In this document: positions 1 to 7,004 of the stretch, piece after piece
Layout: each line of letters starts with the position of its first letter
How positions within the stretch are numbered: the first letter of the stretch is position 1
Source of the DNA: a bacterium
Lineage (GTDB): Bacteria; Eremiobacterota; Eremiobacteria; Baltobacterales; Baltobacteraceae
Assembly: GCA_021782295.1 (NCBI GenBank)
Contig: JAJXVC010000002.1
Coordinates: forward strand, 1-32,452
Length of the DNA: 32,452 nt
Reading direction: 5' to 3'
Program-made: the position numbers and the translations under genes
The notes under the pieces: generated by a model
Told to the model about the DNA's origin: nothing
What the model saw: only the letters and a program-made list of their open reading frames with translations
Databases searched by the model: none

Positions 1-369
1 TTTCTGAGCACGCTTCCGGCGCGTTCGGGCTGTCTGGCGACAACGTACCGAGCAGTATTTTGCCTCGCTTCCGCGAGAGGTCGCGATGATGATTTGCTCG
101 GGATTCAAAGGGGCCGAGCACGCCTGGCAAACCGCCGGCGATCGCCGAGCAGCATCGAGGGCAGCGCGCATTGCACTTCGCTCGTCGGGTGCGTGATACC
201 AACCGAGTTTCGTTCGCTCTTGGTTATAGAAGGCTTCGACGCCGCGATCTATTGCGGCATTATCGATGACAAGGCGTTCTTTGAGCGAAGCAACCTCGGA
301 GCGAAGCCTTCGTATCTCGGCGACGAGCGCGGGAACATCGGTGCGAGCAGCAGCTATGTCGTTATTCAT
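1..369 (-). CDS. Coiled-coil protein with C-terminal zinc finger, partial (runs off left edge)
   Basis: Only the first 123 residues are visible; the frame is open through the window edge, so the C-terminus is missing. The start ATG overlaps the stop of the upstream gene (tcatga at 366-371), the coupling used across this operon. Residues from about 15 to 45 form a charged heptad-like helix (VAEIRRLRSEVASLKERL). Near residues 80-110 there is a four-cysteine cluster, CQAC then YCSVRC about 20 residues later, followed by a basic tail (RQTARTRRKR). That spacing resembles small treble-clef zinc fingers found in phage and plasmid proteins. A nucleic-acid-binding role is an inference; the protein is not recognised by family. 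Confidence 0.75.
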   Translation of the reverse strand, partial: MNNDIAAARTDVPALVAEIRRLRSEVASLKERLVIDNAAIDRGVEAFYNQERTKLGWYHAPDERSAMRAALDAARRSPAVCQACSAPLNPEQIIIATSRGSEAKYCSVRCRQTARTRRKRAQK

Positions 370-542
370 GATTCCAAGTCCTTTAGTCTGGCTTTGAGCG
401 CCGCGTTCTCTTCCCGCAAACTTGCCAACTCAGCACTGAGATATTCGGGGTTCATGTATTTTTCAATGTCGCGCTGAGTAAATAGCATCGGGATACTGCG
501 ATGGCGTTTCGCGATGTCGAAGATTGAAAAACGATCAGGCAT
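366..542 (-). CDS. Small coiled-coil protein, 58 aa, unknown function
   Basis: A 58-residue frame preceded by a good ribosome binding site (GAGAAGGAGAACGGAA before the ATG). It begins MPDRFSIFDIAKRHR and ends with a leucine/glutamate-rich helix (ELASLREENAALKARLKDLE) that is a convincing short leucine-zipper-like coiled coil. The stop overlaps the start of the next leftward gene by 4 bp. A small dimeric regulator or adaptor is possible, but no DNA-binding motif is clear. Confidence 0.75.
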   Translation of the reverse strand: MPDRFSIFDIAKRHRSIPMLFTQRDIEKYMNPEYLSAELASLREENAALKARLKDLES

Positions 543-597
543 TTCCGTTCTCCTTCTCGTAGGCGTTGTGGATTTTCCACCCGCGACCCGCGCTCAT
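535..597 (-). CDS. Possible 20-aa peptide bridging two leftward genes
   Basis: Frame MSAGRGWKIHNAYEKENGNA. Its ATG overlaps the preceding stop by 4 bp (ATGA) and its own stop lies just past the start of the next gene. Translation through it would carry ribosomes across the 51-bp gap between 542 and 594. It may be a real micropeptide or only a coupling device; composition gives no functional hint. Confidence 0.35.
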   Translation of the reverse strand: MSAGRGWKIHNAYEKENGNA

Positions 598-860
598 TTC
601 GCCCACTTGGCCTGCGCCACGGCATCGCGCATGAAGGCGATACGCCCGGATACTAGTGGCTGCTGGCAAAGCGCCCGCCACGCCGCATCTCCAAAGGTCT
701 CCATATAATCCGCCTCGACGAACAACTGCTCGGCTCTCTCGACGTTTCCGAGGGCCCGGCAATGTTGCGCCTGGAGGCGACGGAGTACGAAGTTCGGCTT
801 CCCGCTATGGAAGGCTTCGGAAATCGCTGCTTCGATTTCGCGGGGGTTCGCGGTCGTCAT
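594..860 (-). CDS. Hypothetical protein, 88 aa
   Basis: Start chosen at the ATG at 860: it overlaps the upstream stop as ATGA and has GAGGAAGCGA as ribosome binding site. The longer frame starting at 1013 would overlap the whole upstream gene and has low-complexity arginine/proline sequence typical of a shadow. The protein is mostly predicted helical (IEAAISEAF, FVLRRLQAQHCRALGNVERAEQLFVEA) and suggests a small helical-repeat or TPR-like fold. No family recognised. Second gene of the leftward operon. Confidence 0.7.
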   Translation of the reverse strand: MTTANPREIEAAISEAFHSGKPNFVLRRLQAQHCRALGNVERAEQLFVEADYMETFGDAAWRALCQQPLVSGRIAFMRDAVAQAKWAK

Positions 861-1135
861 TTCGCTTCCTCGATCTGCGCGCGAATCGCGCGGACGATAT
901 ACTGCCCGTAGGCTCGCGCCGAGCGCGGGTGATGGATCGCTCGGATTTCGGGGACGCGCACCGCGATGGTGGTAGCCCGGTCGTAGGCGGGATGGTCGCC
1001 CGCTGCATACCACGCGCCGCCCGAGAGGTCAGCGACGAGGAAGAGGCAGTATCCGTTGCCCGGCTCGTGTCGCTGCATCTCGCGGCCAGCCGCGCGAATC
1101 TGTGCGTCGGTGTAGGTGCTGGTGCGGGTCGTCAT
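857..1135 (-). CDS. Hypothetical protein, 92 aa, first gene of leftward operon
   Basis: Start taken at the ATG at 1135 because the frame upstream of it crosses the promoter region. The sequence opens MTTRTSTYTDAQIRAAGREM, has a central beta-rich part (YCLFLVADLSGGAWYAAGDHPAY) and ends with a charged helix. No known family. It is the promoter-proximal gene of the leftward unit, facing the helix-turn-helix gene at 1291, so it may be immune or early-control related by position only. Confidence 0.7.
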   Translation of the reverse strand: MTTRTSTYTDAQIRAAGREMQRHEPGNGYCLFLVADLSGGAWYAAGDHPAYDRATTIAVRVPEIRAIHHPRSARAYGQYIVRAIRAQIEEAK

Positions 1136-1186
1136 GTCGGAGGTCTCGCTTTCTGCGGCTCTGGGCCGCTGTCGGAATCTGTCCCT

Positions 1187-1214
1187 AGTATAGCACGGCA
1201 CGCCCCCTTGTAAA
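1187..1214 (-). promoter_or_regulatory. Leftward sigma-70-like promoter
   Basis: Read on the minus strand: TTTACA (1214-1209), 16-bp spacer, TATACT (1192-1187). The -10 box is preceded by TGC, an extended -10. It lies about 50 bp ahead of the ATG at 1135. The -10 is covered by one copy of the repeat CCTAGTATAG. Confidence 0.65.
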
Positions 1215-1255
1215 GCGAACGGATGTTCTATTTTTGGATTCTTGGGGACGACCCC

Positions 1256-1285
1256 TTGACTTGCGACGGTATATCCGCCTAGTAT
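1256..1285 (+). promoter_or_regulatory. Rightward sigma-70-like promoter, probably giving leaderless mRNA
   Basis: TTGACT at 1256-1261, 18-bp spacer, TAGTAT at 1280-1285. The ATG of the helix-turn-helix gene starts at 1291, which is about where transcription would begin, and no purine-rich ribosome binding site fits between. The mRNA would then start at or next to the initiation codon. Confidence 0.6.
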
Positions 1286-1290
1286 AGGGT

Positions 1291-1491
1291 ATGGTTACCG
1301 AACGAATCGCCCTTACCTCTCTCCTGGAAATGCACAATAAATCGGAGATAGCGCGGAGGCTCGGCGTTGATTCAACGACCGTCGCCCGGTGGGCTCGGGG
1401 AGATTCTATCCCGAGCGCCCGCGATTTCCTGGAGCTTACCCGCCTTCTTCGCGTCAGCGCCGACCTCATCGACCTCGGTTCGGCGTCGTGA
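1291..1491 (+). CDS. Cro/Xre-type helix-turn-helix regulator, 66 aa
   Basis: A compact five-helix DNA-binding protein of Cro size. Residues about 15-40 show a classical helix-turn-helix: KSEIARRLGVDSTTVARWAR, with the G-V turn and the recognition helix STTVARWARG, followed by SIPSARDFLELTRLLRVS as in lambda-repressor-like domains. There is no C-terminal oligomerisation or LexA-like domain, so it is a Cro-like or short repressor. It is the first gene of the rightward operon and overlaps the next gene by 4 bp (GTGA). It probably controls the two facing promoters through the CCTAGTATAG repeats; this is inference from placement. Confidence 0.8.
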   Translation: MVTERIALTSLLEMHNKSEIARRLGVDSTTVARWARGDSIPSARDFLELTRLLRVSADLIDLGSAS

Positions 1492-1694
1492 TCGCCCATC
1501 TCCTTATTGCCGGCGCTGTCGCCGCAACGATGCTCATTTACGGCGCGATTCAATACGAGCGCGGCTATCAGCGGCGCATTGAGGATCGCGCGCGGTTCGA
1601 TGCATTAACGAACGCTGCGATTGCCCGCAGCGTCGACCTCGCCGAGGCCGACATTGCCGCGAAACGATTCATCGCCGATTTGGAGCGCATCTGA
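1488..1694 (+). CDS. Single-pass membrane protein with periplasmic helix, 68 aa
   Basis: The GTG at 1488 overlaps the upstream stop (GTGA) and includes the whole hydrophobic stretch IAHLLIAGAVAATMLIYGAI, one transmembrane helix at residues 2-22. The rest is a charged alpha-helix (YQRRIEDRARFDAL, AEADIAAKRFIADLE). The layout, short N-terminal anchor plus soluble helix, recalls inner-membrane spanins, but it is much shorter than typical Rz proteins and lies far from any lysis gene, so spanin is only a weak possibility. An internal ATG at 1530 would cut the membrane helix in half. Confidence 0.65.
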   Translation: MIAHLLIAGAVAATMLIYGAIQYERGYQRRIEDRARFDALTNAAIARSVDLAEADIAAKRFIADLERI

Positions 1695-2059
1695 TGCATT
1701 GCGAGGTTGATCCGTGCCCTGTAGCGGGCGCGCATATCCACTGCGAAGACTGCGCCGACCCAATGCTTGGCGAAGGCGGTGGCGGCTATGATGGACGCGG
1801 AATCGTCGGCTATCTCGATAGTTACGACGTGTACGCGCAACCTTGTACGTCATGCGATTCGATGCTTTGCTCCGCCTGTCAGAAGCGCGAAAACGGAACC
1901 TGCATGGTGTGTATCGCAGAGGTCGCTGCCGAGAATCATCGCGCCGTTGACGCAGGGAAAGTCTACCGCGACGACCGCTGCGCTTGCGATCATCATTCAC
2001 GCGACCCGCATTGTGCAAAATGCGGCGGGTTGCGGCGCTGGCTTCGGGCAGTCGCATGA
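1694..2059 (+). CDS. Cysteine-rich zinc-binding protein, 121 aa
   Basis: The ATG shares its A with the preceding TGA. Cysteine pairs occur throughout: CEDC near residue 17, CTSC with CSAC near 52-65, CMVC near 71, CAC and CAKC at the C-terminus with HH between. The spacing implies two or three zinc-ribbon or RING-like knuckles. No family recognised. Position in an early operon suggests a host-takeover or nucleic-acid-binding role, but this is inference. Confidence 0.7.
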   Translation: MHCEVDPCPVAGAHIHCEDCADPMLGEGGGGYDGRGIVGYLDSYDVYAQPCTSCDSMLCSACQKRENGTCMVCIAEVAAENHRAVDAGKVYRDDRCACDHHSRDPHCAKCGGLRRWLRAVA

Positions 2060-2403
2060 TGATAGCGCGCCAGCTCGACTTTTTCTCACCTATCGAGCCG
2101 CTCGAAACGGGCGCTCGCGATGAGTCGCTCGACGAGCGATTCGCGCGGTTCCATGCTCGAAATCCGCACGTCTATCACGCGTTCGTTTCTGTCGCGCGCA
2201 CCTACCTTCGTGTCACCGGGCGCACGCACGTCGGCGCAAAGATGGTGTGGGAGAAACTGCGCTGGGAATACGCGCTCCGCACCACCGACAGCGAGCCCGC
2301 GCTCGATAATTCGTACGTCTCGCGCTATGCGCGCATGGCGGCGCTCAATGAAGACGACCTTCGAGCAGCCTTTGCTTTCCGTAAGTTGCGCAGCGTCGCA
2401 TGA
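2056..2403 (+). CDS. Conserved phage hypothetical protein, 115 aa
   Basis: Start at 2056 gives the ATGA overlap with the previous gene; the ATG at 2059 is an alternative. The core has FARFHARNPHVYHAF, then THVGAKMVWEKLRWE, then DNSYVSRYARMA and a final FRKLRS. This arrangement (F-x-x-FH-x-x-NP-x-VY; E-x-x-RW; N-x-Y-x-S-x-Y-x-R) is one met repeatedly in early operons of tailed phages and prophages. Its function is not known to me. A small all-helical fold is likely. Confidence 0.75.
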   Translation: MMIARQLDFFSPIEPLETGARDESLDERFARFHARNPHVYHAFVSVARTYLRVTGRTHVGAKMVWEKLRWEYALRTTDSEPALDNSYVSRYARMAALNEDDLRAAFAFRKLRSVA

Positions 2404-2513
2404 AGATTTCCGCTATCGGAAACGGCAGCGCGCCCGTTGCGCGCATCGCACGCACGTTAAGAGGGCCGCGGTGCATCACCATCGCGGCCCAGGGAGTCAC
2501 CCTCGATGCTTAG
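2400..2513 (+). CDS. Possible 37-aa peptide upstream of the recombination genes
   Basis: MKISAIGNGSAPVARIARTL and 17 more residues, ending TAG at 2511. Its start overlaps the preceding stop as ATGA, and its stop falls just after the start of the exonuclease gene, so it could be a coupling leader. The coding sequence contains a strong hairpin (2463-2490), which may be the real functional element. Confidence 0.35.
   Translation: MKISAIGNGSAPVARIARTLRGPRCITIAAQGVTLDA
2463..2490 (+). promoter_or_regulatory. GC-rich hairpin before the exonuclease gene
   Basis: GGGCCGCG (2463-2470) pairs with CGCGGCCC (2483-2490), with a further GTG/CAC pairing in the loop. No T-run follows, so it is unlikely to be an intrinsic terminator. 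It ends 2 bp before the ribosome binding site repeat of the exonuclease gene and could regulate translation. Confidence 0.5.
2493..2508 (+). repeat. Translation-initiation repeat, copy 1
   Basis: GGAGTCACCCTCGATG, containing the ribosome binding site and start codon of the exonuclease gene. An identical 16-mer lies at 3509-3524. A shorter form, GGAGTCACC followed by three bases and ATG, is at 10929-10943. Confidence 0.7.
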
Positions 2514-3471
2514 TGTAACAGAGAGCGCCTCGGCGGAGCAACCCGACGCTCGCGCGGCTTTTCTCGCGGAACGAGCGACGGGCATCGGCGGTTCGGATGC
2601 CGCCGCAATCGTCGGCCTCAATCCCTGGAAGAGCGCCTATCGCCTTTGGTTGGAGAAGACCGGGCAAATCGACGCAGACGATCTGCGCGATAACGCCGCC
2701 GTCACCTGGGGGACAAAGCTCGAAGACGTCGTCGCCGAGCATTACGCCGAGGTGACCGGCTCGACTGTCCATCGGGTGCGCCGCACGTTGCGTCACCCGG
2801 AGCACCCGTTTATGATGGCCCACCTCGATCGGCGCATCGTTGGCGATCGCAAGGGGCTGGAGGTGAAAACCGCCGGCGCGTTCGCGGCGCGCTCCGAAGA
2901 ATGGGGCGAATCGGGAACCGACGAGATTCCGGCAAATTACCTGTGTCAGGTGCAGCACTACATGGCCGTCACCGGATACGCCGCGTTCGATCTCGCTGTG
3001 CTCATGGGCGGCCGCGATTTCCGTATTTACACCATTGCTCGGCACGAGCAGATGATCGCATCTCTCATCGCCGCCGAGGCGGACTTCTGGCGGCGCGTCG
3101 CCGAGAACGATCCGCCGTCGCCTCGAAGTATCGAGGAGGCGCGCGATCGGTGGCCGCAGTCCAAAGAGTATCAGATCCAAGCGGCGCCGGAGATCGAGCG
3201 TGCCGTGAGCGATCTGCGTGCCGTCAAAAACGATCTGAAGACACTCGCGGCGCGAGAAGAAGCGCTCGCGGCACAGATCATGGTCGCGCTCGGCGACGGC
3301 GATACCTTGATGGCCGGCGCGCGAAAGCTCGCGACCTGGAAGTCGCAAACCGCCCAGCGATTCGACGCCAAGGCGTTTGAAGCCGCGCACCCCGATCTTT
3401 ACCAACAGTTCAAGGCTGCATCGTCGTTCCGCGTCCTGCGTCTCGCTCAACAAAAAGGCGACGCAGACTAA
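2506..3471 (+). CDS. YqaJ-family phage recombination exonuclease
   Basis: A 321-residue nuclease of the YqaJ (lambda-exonuclease-like, PD-(D/E)XK) fold that would resect double-strand ends for annealing-type recombination. The sequence shows the family signature GIGGSDAAAIVGLNPW at residues 26-41, a catalytic acid in WGTKLED (E73), the active-site Asp in MMAHLD (D108), the E-x-K pair GLEVKT (E119, K121) and the QVQHYM helix (Q150). After residue 210 comes a helical C-terminal part common in this family. Length is normal for the fused type. The neighbour at 3522 is its likely annealing partner. Start fixed by GGGAG upstream and the shared 16-bp initiation repeat. Confidence 0.9.
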   Translation: MLSVTESASAEQPDARAAFLAERATGIGGSDAAAIVGLNPWKSAYRLWLEKTGQIDADDLRDNAAVTWGTKLEDVVAEHYAEVTGSTVHRVRRTLRHPEHPFMMAHLDRRIVGDRKGLEVKTAGAFAARSEEWGESGTDEIPANYLCQVQHYMAVTGYAAFDLAVLMGGRDFRIYTIARHEQMIASLIAAEADFWRRVAENDPPSPRSIEEARDRWPQSKEYQIQAAPEIERAVSDLRAVKNDLKTLAAREEALAAQIMVALGDGDTLMAGARKLATWKSQTAQRFDAKAFEAAHPDLYQQFKAASSFRVLRLAQQKGDAD

Positions 3472-3508
3472 CTTTTCGCTTTCATCCCGCGCATTGTGCG
3501 CAGAAGTA

Positions 3509-3524
3509 GGAGTCACCCTCGATG
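3509..3524 (+). repeat. Translation-initiation repeat, copy 2
   Basis: GGAGTCACCCTCGATG, identical to 2493-2508 and again ending at a start codon (3522). A small hairpin, GCGCA-TTG-TGCGC at 3489-3501, precedes it, as a larger hairpin precedes copy 1. Confidence 0.7.
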
Positions 3525-4616
3525 TCTACCGCATCACCGATCGCCACCACGACCGAGAACCCGTTCGCCCAGCAGCGCAAGCCGTTAAACGCCGTCGCCG
3601 AGGCTGAGAGTCAGCGAGCGATTACCGAAACGCAAGGCGCGATCATCGTCGCGCAACGCTTCCCTCGCGATCCCGTCGCCGCGATGGATCGCATTCTTCA
3701 AGCGTTCACGCGGAAAAAACTCGCCGAAACCGCGCTCTATTCGTACGCGCGCGGCGGCACCGATATTACCGGCCCATCGATCCGCGCGGCCGAGACGATC
3801 GCGCAGTCGTGGGGCAACATGCAGTACGGCGTGCGCGAGCTCGATCAGCGCCCGGGCGAGAGCACCGTCGAGGCGTTCGCCTGGGACGTCGAGACGAATA
3901 CGCGCACGACGAAGGTCTTCAACGTCAAACACGTCCGCGATACCAAGCGCGGACGCGTGTATCTCGAAGATCAACGCGACATCTACGAGCTCATCGCCAA
4001 TCAAGGAGCGCGCCGCCTTCGCGCCTGCATCCTCCAGATCGTGCCCGGCGATGTCGTCGAGGCGGCGATAGCGCAGGCTGAAGCGACGATGCGCAGCAGT
4101 ATCCAGATCACGCCGGAGCTCATCGCCTCGACGCTGGAGAAGTTCGCGGAGATCGGCGTTCCGCGCCACGCACTCGAAGCGCGGATTCAGCGCCGCATCG
4201 AAGCGGTGACACCGGGGCTGCTCGTGCATCTCGGCAAGATCTACAACAGCATCAAGGATGGCATGAGCGCGGCGAGCGACTGGTTCGATCTCGCGCCGAA
4301 GACCGATACTCCCGACGATCCGCCGGGCAATCGCGCCGACAAGGTCGCCGCCAAAGTTGCAGAGGCCGCGGCGAAGACCGCCGAGCAAAAAACGCCCGAG
4401 CAGACGGCTGCCGACGAAACCCCGTCGATTCAGCTGCGCGCGCTGCGTAAGCGCGTGACCGACGCGTGGAAGATGTTCCCCGAGAAGGATCTGCGCAACC
4501 TCATCAAGGCGGAGTTCGGGAAGTCGCTCTTAGGTGATTGCACCGCCGAGCAGTTAGAGATTTTGCTCGTTCGGGCCGCGGCGATTGCGCCGACCGACGA
4601 CAACGAGGGCGCATAA
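3522..4616 (+). CDS. Probable phage single-strand annealing (RecT-like) recombination protein
   Basis: 364 residues following the exonuclease. Residues about 45-200 carry a conserved phage block: ALYSYARGGTDITGPSIRAAE, then WGNMQYGVREL, then FAWDVETNTRTTKVFNVKHVRDT, then DIYELIANQGARRLRACIL. I know this block from phage proteins placed next to YqaJ or RecE-type nucleases and treated as annealing proteins; I cannot assign it firmly to RecT, Erf or Sak. The C-terminus (280-364) is alanine/lysine-rich and then has a small helical domain (LRALRKRVTDAWK, LRNLIKAEFGKSLL). Role inferred mainly from context: binds single strands exposed by the YqaJ nuclease and pairs them. Confidence 0.75.
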   Translation: MSTASPIATTTENPFAQQRKPLNAVAEAESQRAITETQGAIIVAQRFPRDPVAAMDRILQAFTRKKLAETALYSYARGGTDITGPSIRAAETIAQSWGNMQYGVRELDQRPGESTVEAFAWDVETNTRTTKVFNVKHVRDTKRGRVYLEDQRDIYELIANQGARRLRACILQIVPGDVVEAAIAQAEATMRSSIQITPELIASTLEKFAEIGVPRHALEARIQRRIEAVTPGLLVHLGKIYNSIKDGMSAASDWFDLAPKTDTPDDPPGNRADKVAAKVAEAAAKTAEQKTPEQTAADETPSIQLRALRKRVTDAWKMFPEKDLRNLIKAEFGKSLLGDCTAEQLEILLVRAAAIAPTDDNEGA

Positions 4617-4617
4617 T

Positions 4618-5373
4618 ATGCCGCTCTTGGGTGAAATCCCGATCTACATCGTCGACTGCGAAACCACGGGGCTCGACCCGGCGACGGATCGCCTGGTGGA
4701 GATCGCGGCGTTCGGGGTCGAATGGTGGCCGCTTCAGCAGCGCATCGTTCCCACGGGATCGGCGTTTGCGACATTGTGCGACCCGGCGCGGCCGATTCCG
4801 CCTGAAGTCAGCGCGATTCATCACCTGACGATGCGCGATATTGACGCCGCGATGGCGCCCCGATTCGAATCCGCGCTCGCGAAGATCGATGCGGCGCTTC
4901 CGACGGATGCGTTGATCGTCGCGCACAACGCCGAATTCGACCGCTCCTTCGTCACGTCGCTCGCCGATCGGCGCTGGCTCTGCACGCAGCGTTTGGCGAT
5001 GCACGTCTTTCCCGACGCGCCGAATCACCGGAACCAAACGCTGCGCTATTGGCTCGATCTCAAGGTCGACCTCGGCGGGATGGTTCCCCATCGGGCGCTC
5101 GCCGATTGCATGGTCACGGCGCGCATCCTCGGTGCGCTGCTCGAACAATACACCGCGGTTCACGGCGACGACGTCGAGCAGCTCATCGCCTTTGCCGAGG
5201 CCCCGGTGATGATGCAGCGGATGCCGTTCGGGAAGCACGCCGGTGCTTCGTTTGACGCGATCCCGGCCGATTACCTCGAATGGTTGATCGGCGAGCGCGG
5301 CCCTGCCGATCTCTCACGCGATCTGCGCGCGACGGTGAACAGTCACATTCACGCGCGTCGGAAGGCGGCGTGA
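4618..5373 (+). CDS. DnaQ-like DEDDh 3'-5' exonuclease with C-terminal DUF3820-like domain
   Basis: 251 residues. Exonuclease motifs are complete: ExoI VDCETTG (D13, E15), ExoII VAHNAEFD (D108) and ExoIII H158-x4-D163 (HRALAD). The last 50 residues, MPFGKHAGASFDAIPADYLEWL, match the small MPFGK(H)xG...PxxYLxWL domain (DUF3820) often fused to or beside such nucleases. It acts on 3' ends, as a proofreader or in recombination/repair together with the two genes before it. Start set at the ATG at 4618, one base after the preceding TAA; the frame upstream of it overlaps the annealing gene. Confidence 0.88.
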   Translation: MPLLGEIPIYIVDCETTGLDPATDRLVEIAAFGVEWWPLQQRIVPTGSAFATLCDPARPIPPEVSAIHHLTMRDIDAAMAPRFESALAKIDAALPTDALIVAHNAEFDRSFVTSLADRRWLCTQRLAMHVFPDAPNHRNQTLRYWLDLKVDLGGMVPHRALADCMVTARILGALLEQYTAVHGDDVEQLIAFAEAPVMMQRMPFGKHAGASFDAIPADYLEWLIGERGPADLSRDLRATVNSHIHARRKAA

Positions 5374-5374
5374 T

Positions 5375-6067
5375 GTGAATAAATACGCGATTGCCGGGAA
5401 ACTCGCCGAGGCCGATGCGACGGAAGTATTTATCAAGGAGTTTTTGGATCGCGTCGCAGCGGACGGACACTCCGAAGCCGCAGATGATGCATTGGCCGAT
5501 ATACTTTTCCGTCTCGCCAAATACGAGGAGGACAACGTCGCCAATCTTCAGCGCGGGCTGAATGATGCGACAGCCAATCTCGGCGCCGCCCGCGTCGTTC
5601 TCGCAGCTCTCAACGAAAGTGATGCTGACATTCCGAAGTCGATTTCAGAGAAAGAGCCCGAAGAGCGTTGCGCGTTTCCGGGGTGCGGATGCGGACAAGG
5701 GGCTTCCGTGCATGATGCCTGTGTCCCGAGAAGGGAGCATCTTTGCATTATTTGTATCGACGGAAGCCGAAACAGTCGCTATTGCCATGACTTCGTACCA
5801 CTGAAGCACCCCGAGCCCGAGAAGCCCGTCGCGCGATACGCAAGCGGCGAAGAACCGATGGTCGGTGATGTTGTCGAATCGGTCGCTGATTCCATGACGA
5901 TGATGGTCAGCCGATTTCGTTGGAACGACGAAACATTAGTTGCCTTTACTGCTGAACCCGTTGCCTGCAGAGAGATCAACCCACGCGACTTTCGCCTTAT
6001 CTGCCGCGTAGACCAAAACACGCCGAATGTGCGCTACTATAAACCCGGCGCGGAGGCGACGAAATGA
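5375..6067 (+). CDS. Hypothetical protein with cysteine cluster, 230 aa
   Basis: GTG start one base after the exonuclease stop, with GGAAGG about 10 bases upstream. The N-terminal 90 residues are helical and acidic (LAEADATEVFIKEFLDRVAA, ALADILFRLAKYEEDNV). A middle cysteine cluster, CAFPGCGCG, DACV, CIICID and YCHDF (residues 98-147), can hold one or two zinc ions. The C-terminal third is beta-rich (VGDVVESVADSMTMMVSRF). Not recognised. Confidence 0.7.
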   Translation: MNKYAIAGKLAEADATEVFIKEFLDRVAADGHSEAADDALADILFRLAKYEEDNVANLQRGLNDATANLGAARVVLAALNESDADIPKSISEKEPEERCAFPGCGCGQGASVHDACVPRREHLCIICIDGSRNSRYCHDFVPLKHPEPEKPVARYASGEEPMVGDVVESVADSMTMMVSRFRWNDETLVAFTAEPVACREINPRDFRLICRVDQNTPNVRYYKPGAEATK

Positions 6068-6558
6068 GCAACCAAAACTTCGAGCATCGAGTTCTTTGGA
6101 CGCCCGCATACAATCACCCGACAGAAGGAGGTGGACGACGCAGCTTAGGCGTGACTTTTTGCGCCATTGGGCCGAAAGGTGCCGTTGACTTCGCGTTTAC
6201 GACGGGCATTTATTGCGCGACGGATCGCGATGACATCGAAAATGGCGGCCTCATTTGTTTAGACGGGCGAAGACGCCCTGCCCTCGGGGTGCTTCCCTAC
6301 GATCTTGGGCGACATTCCATCGAACCTCGTCATCCGGGTGAATCATCGCAACGGTGCCACCTTCTCGCCTGCGGAAGGTGCTATTACAACGGCTCATCGC
6401 TCAATGCGGAGGACGCGCTCGACGTGCTGACCGACGAGGGCGAAGAGGCGCTTTGGGACTTGCTGCACCGCTTCTACGCGGTCATCTTTGACGGGGCGAG
6501 CGATGATTCGATTCCCGAAATAGGTCGGCGATGGAACGCGATGAGGGCAGCGAAATGA
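6064..6558 (+). CDS. Hypothetical protein, 164 aa
   Basis: ATGA overlap with the previous gene and a clear GGAGG ribosome binding site at 6052-6056. The protein has aromatic, glycine-rich beta-type segments (SLGVTFCAIGPKGAVDFAFT) and a CHLLACGRCYYNG motif near residue 100 that could bind metal, followed by an acidic helix (EDALDVLTDEGEEALWDLL). Similar single-domain proteins of unknown role occur in phage early operons; I cannot name a family. Confidence 0.7.
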   Translation: MSNQNFEHRVLWTPAYNHPTEGGGRRSLGVTFCAIGPKGAVDFAFTTGIYCATDRDDIENGGLICLDGRRRPALGVLPYDLGRHSIEPRHPGESSQRCHLLACGRCYYNGSSLNAEDALDVLTDEGEEALWDLLHRFYAVIFDGASDDSIPEIGRRWNAMRAAK

Positions 6559-7004
6559 GCCTCATTGTCGGCGACCGCGAGCATTGGTTCCGCGTCCAGC
6601 GCGAGAGCGACGCTCGCCCGATCTTTATCCGCCCTGCGGTGCGCGAACTCTCCATCGACGATTCCCCGTTCGGCGATCTCTTGAACCAGGTGAGCGATGA
6701 GATCGACCGTCGTATCCAATCGTATAGAGAGCGCCTACGCTCGTCGTATCGCTGGCCGCTCGACTTCTGGTTTGTCCGACTGCTGTATCGCGCTCAGAAG
6801 GCCGGGAAATGGCGTTTACCGCGATTCCGCAGACTCTACCCGCGCCACATCTTTCGGCGATTGCTTCGGGCGTTTAATAACGGCATCGATCGCTGGCTCT
6901 TCGACCCGGAGGGCAATCCGACGTTCGACCGGGTGTGCTACCTGCTCTTCGCCTGCTTCGTCGTTTGGTTCATCGCGCAGCTCGTGCGGGGGTGGATGCA
7001 ATGA
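6555..7004 (+). CDS. Hypothetical membrane-anchored protein, 149 aa
   Basis: Start at 6555 (ATGA overlap) rather than 6531. The middle is strongly basic and aromatic (RWPLDFWFVRLLYRAQKAGK, RLPRFRRLYPRHIFRRLL). The C-terminus has a single hydrophobic helix, VCYLLFACFVVWFIAQLV, so it is a tail-anchored inner-membrane protein with a cytoplasmic positively charged domain. Function unknown. Confidence 0.65.
   Translation: MSLIVGDREHWFRVQRESDARPIFIRPAVRELSIDDSPFGDLLNQVSDEIDRRIQSYRERLRSSYRWPLDFWFVRLLYRAQKAGKWRLPRFRRLYPRHIFRRLLRAFNNGIDRWLFDPEGNPTFDRVCYLLFACFVVWFIAQLVRGWMQ

Larger units (their letters stand above)
1184..1287. repeat. Paired 10-bp repeats CCTAGTATAG, candidate operators
   Basis: CCTAGTATAG occurs at 1184-1193 and again at 1278-1287, same orientation. 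The core CTA-GTA-TAG is an odd-centred palindrome. One copy covers the -10 box of the leftward promoter, the other the -10 box of the rightward promoter. The encoded helix-turn-helix protein is the natural candidate to bind them. Confidence 0.45.

Noticed and set aside
94..477. 127-codon plus-strand frame at the left edge
   Set aside because: It is opposite two minus-strand genes joined by an ATGA overlap, one with a zinc cluster and one with a coiled coil. The plus-strand product has no sensible motif and no ribosome binding site.
656..1213. 185-codon plus-strand frame
   Set aside because: It runs against the leftward operon and through its promoter; the composition is the Arg/Ser/Gly-rich type of shadow frames.
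2497..3516. 339-codon minus-strand frame opposite the exonuclease
   Set aside because: The plus strand carries a complete YqaJ nuclease with all motifs. The antisense product has no domain and begins inside the intergenic hairpin.
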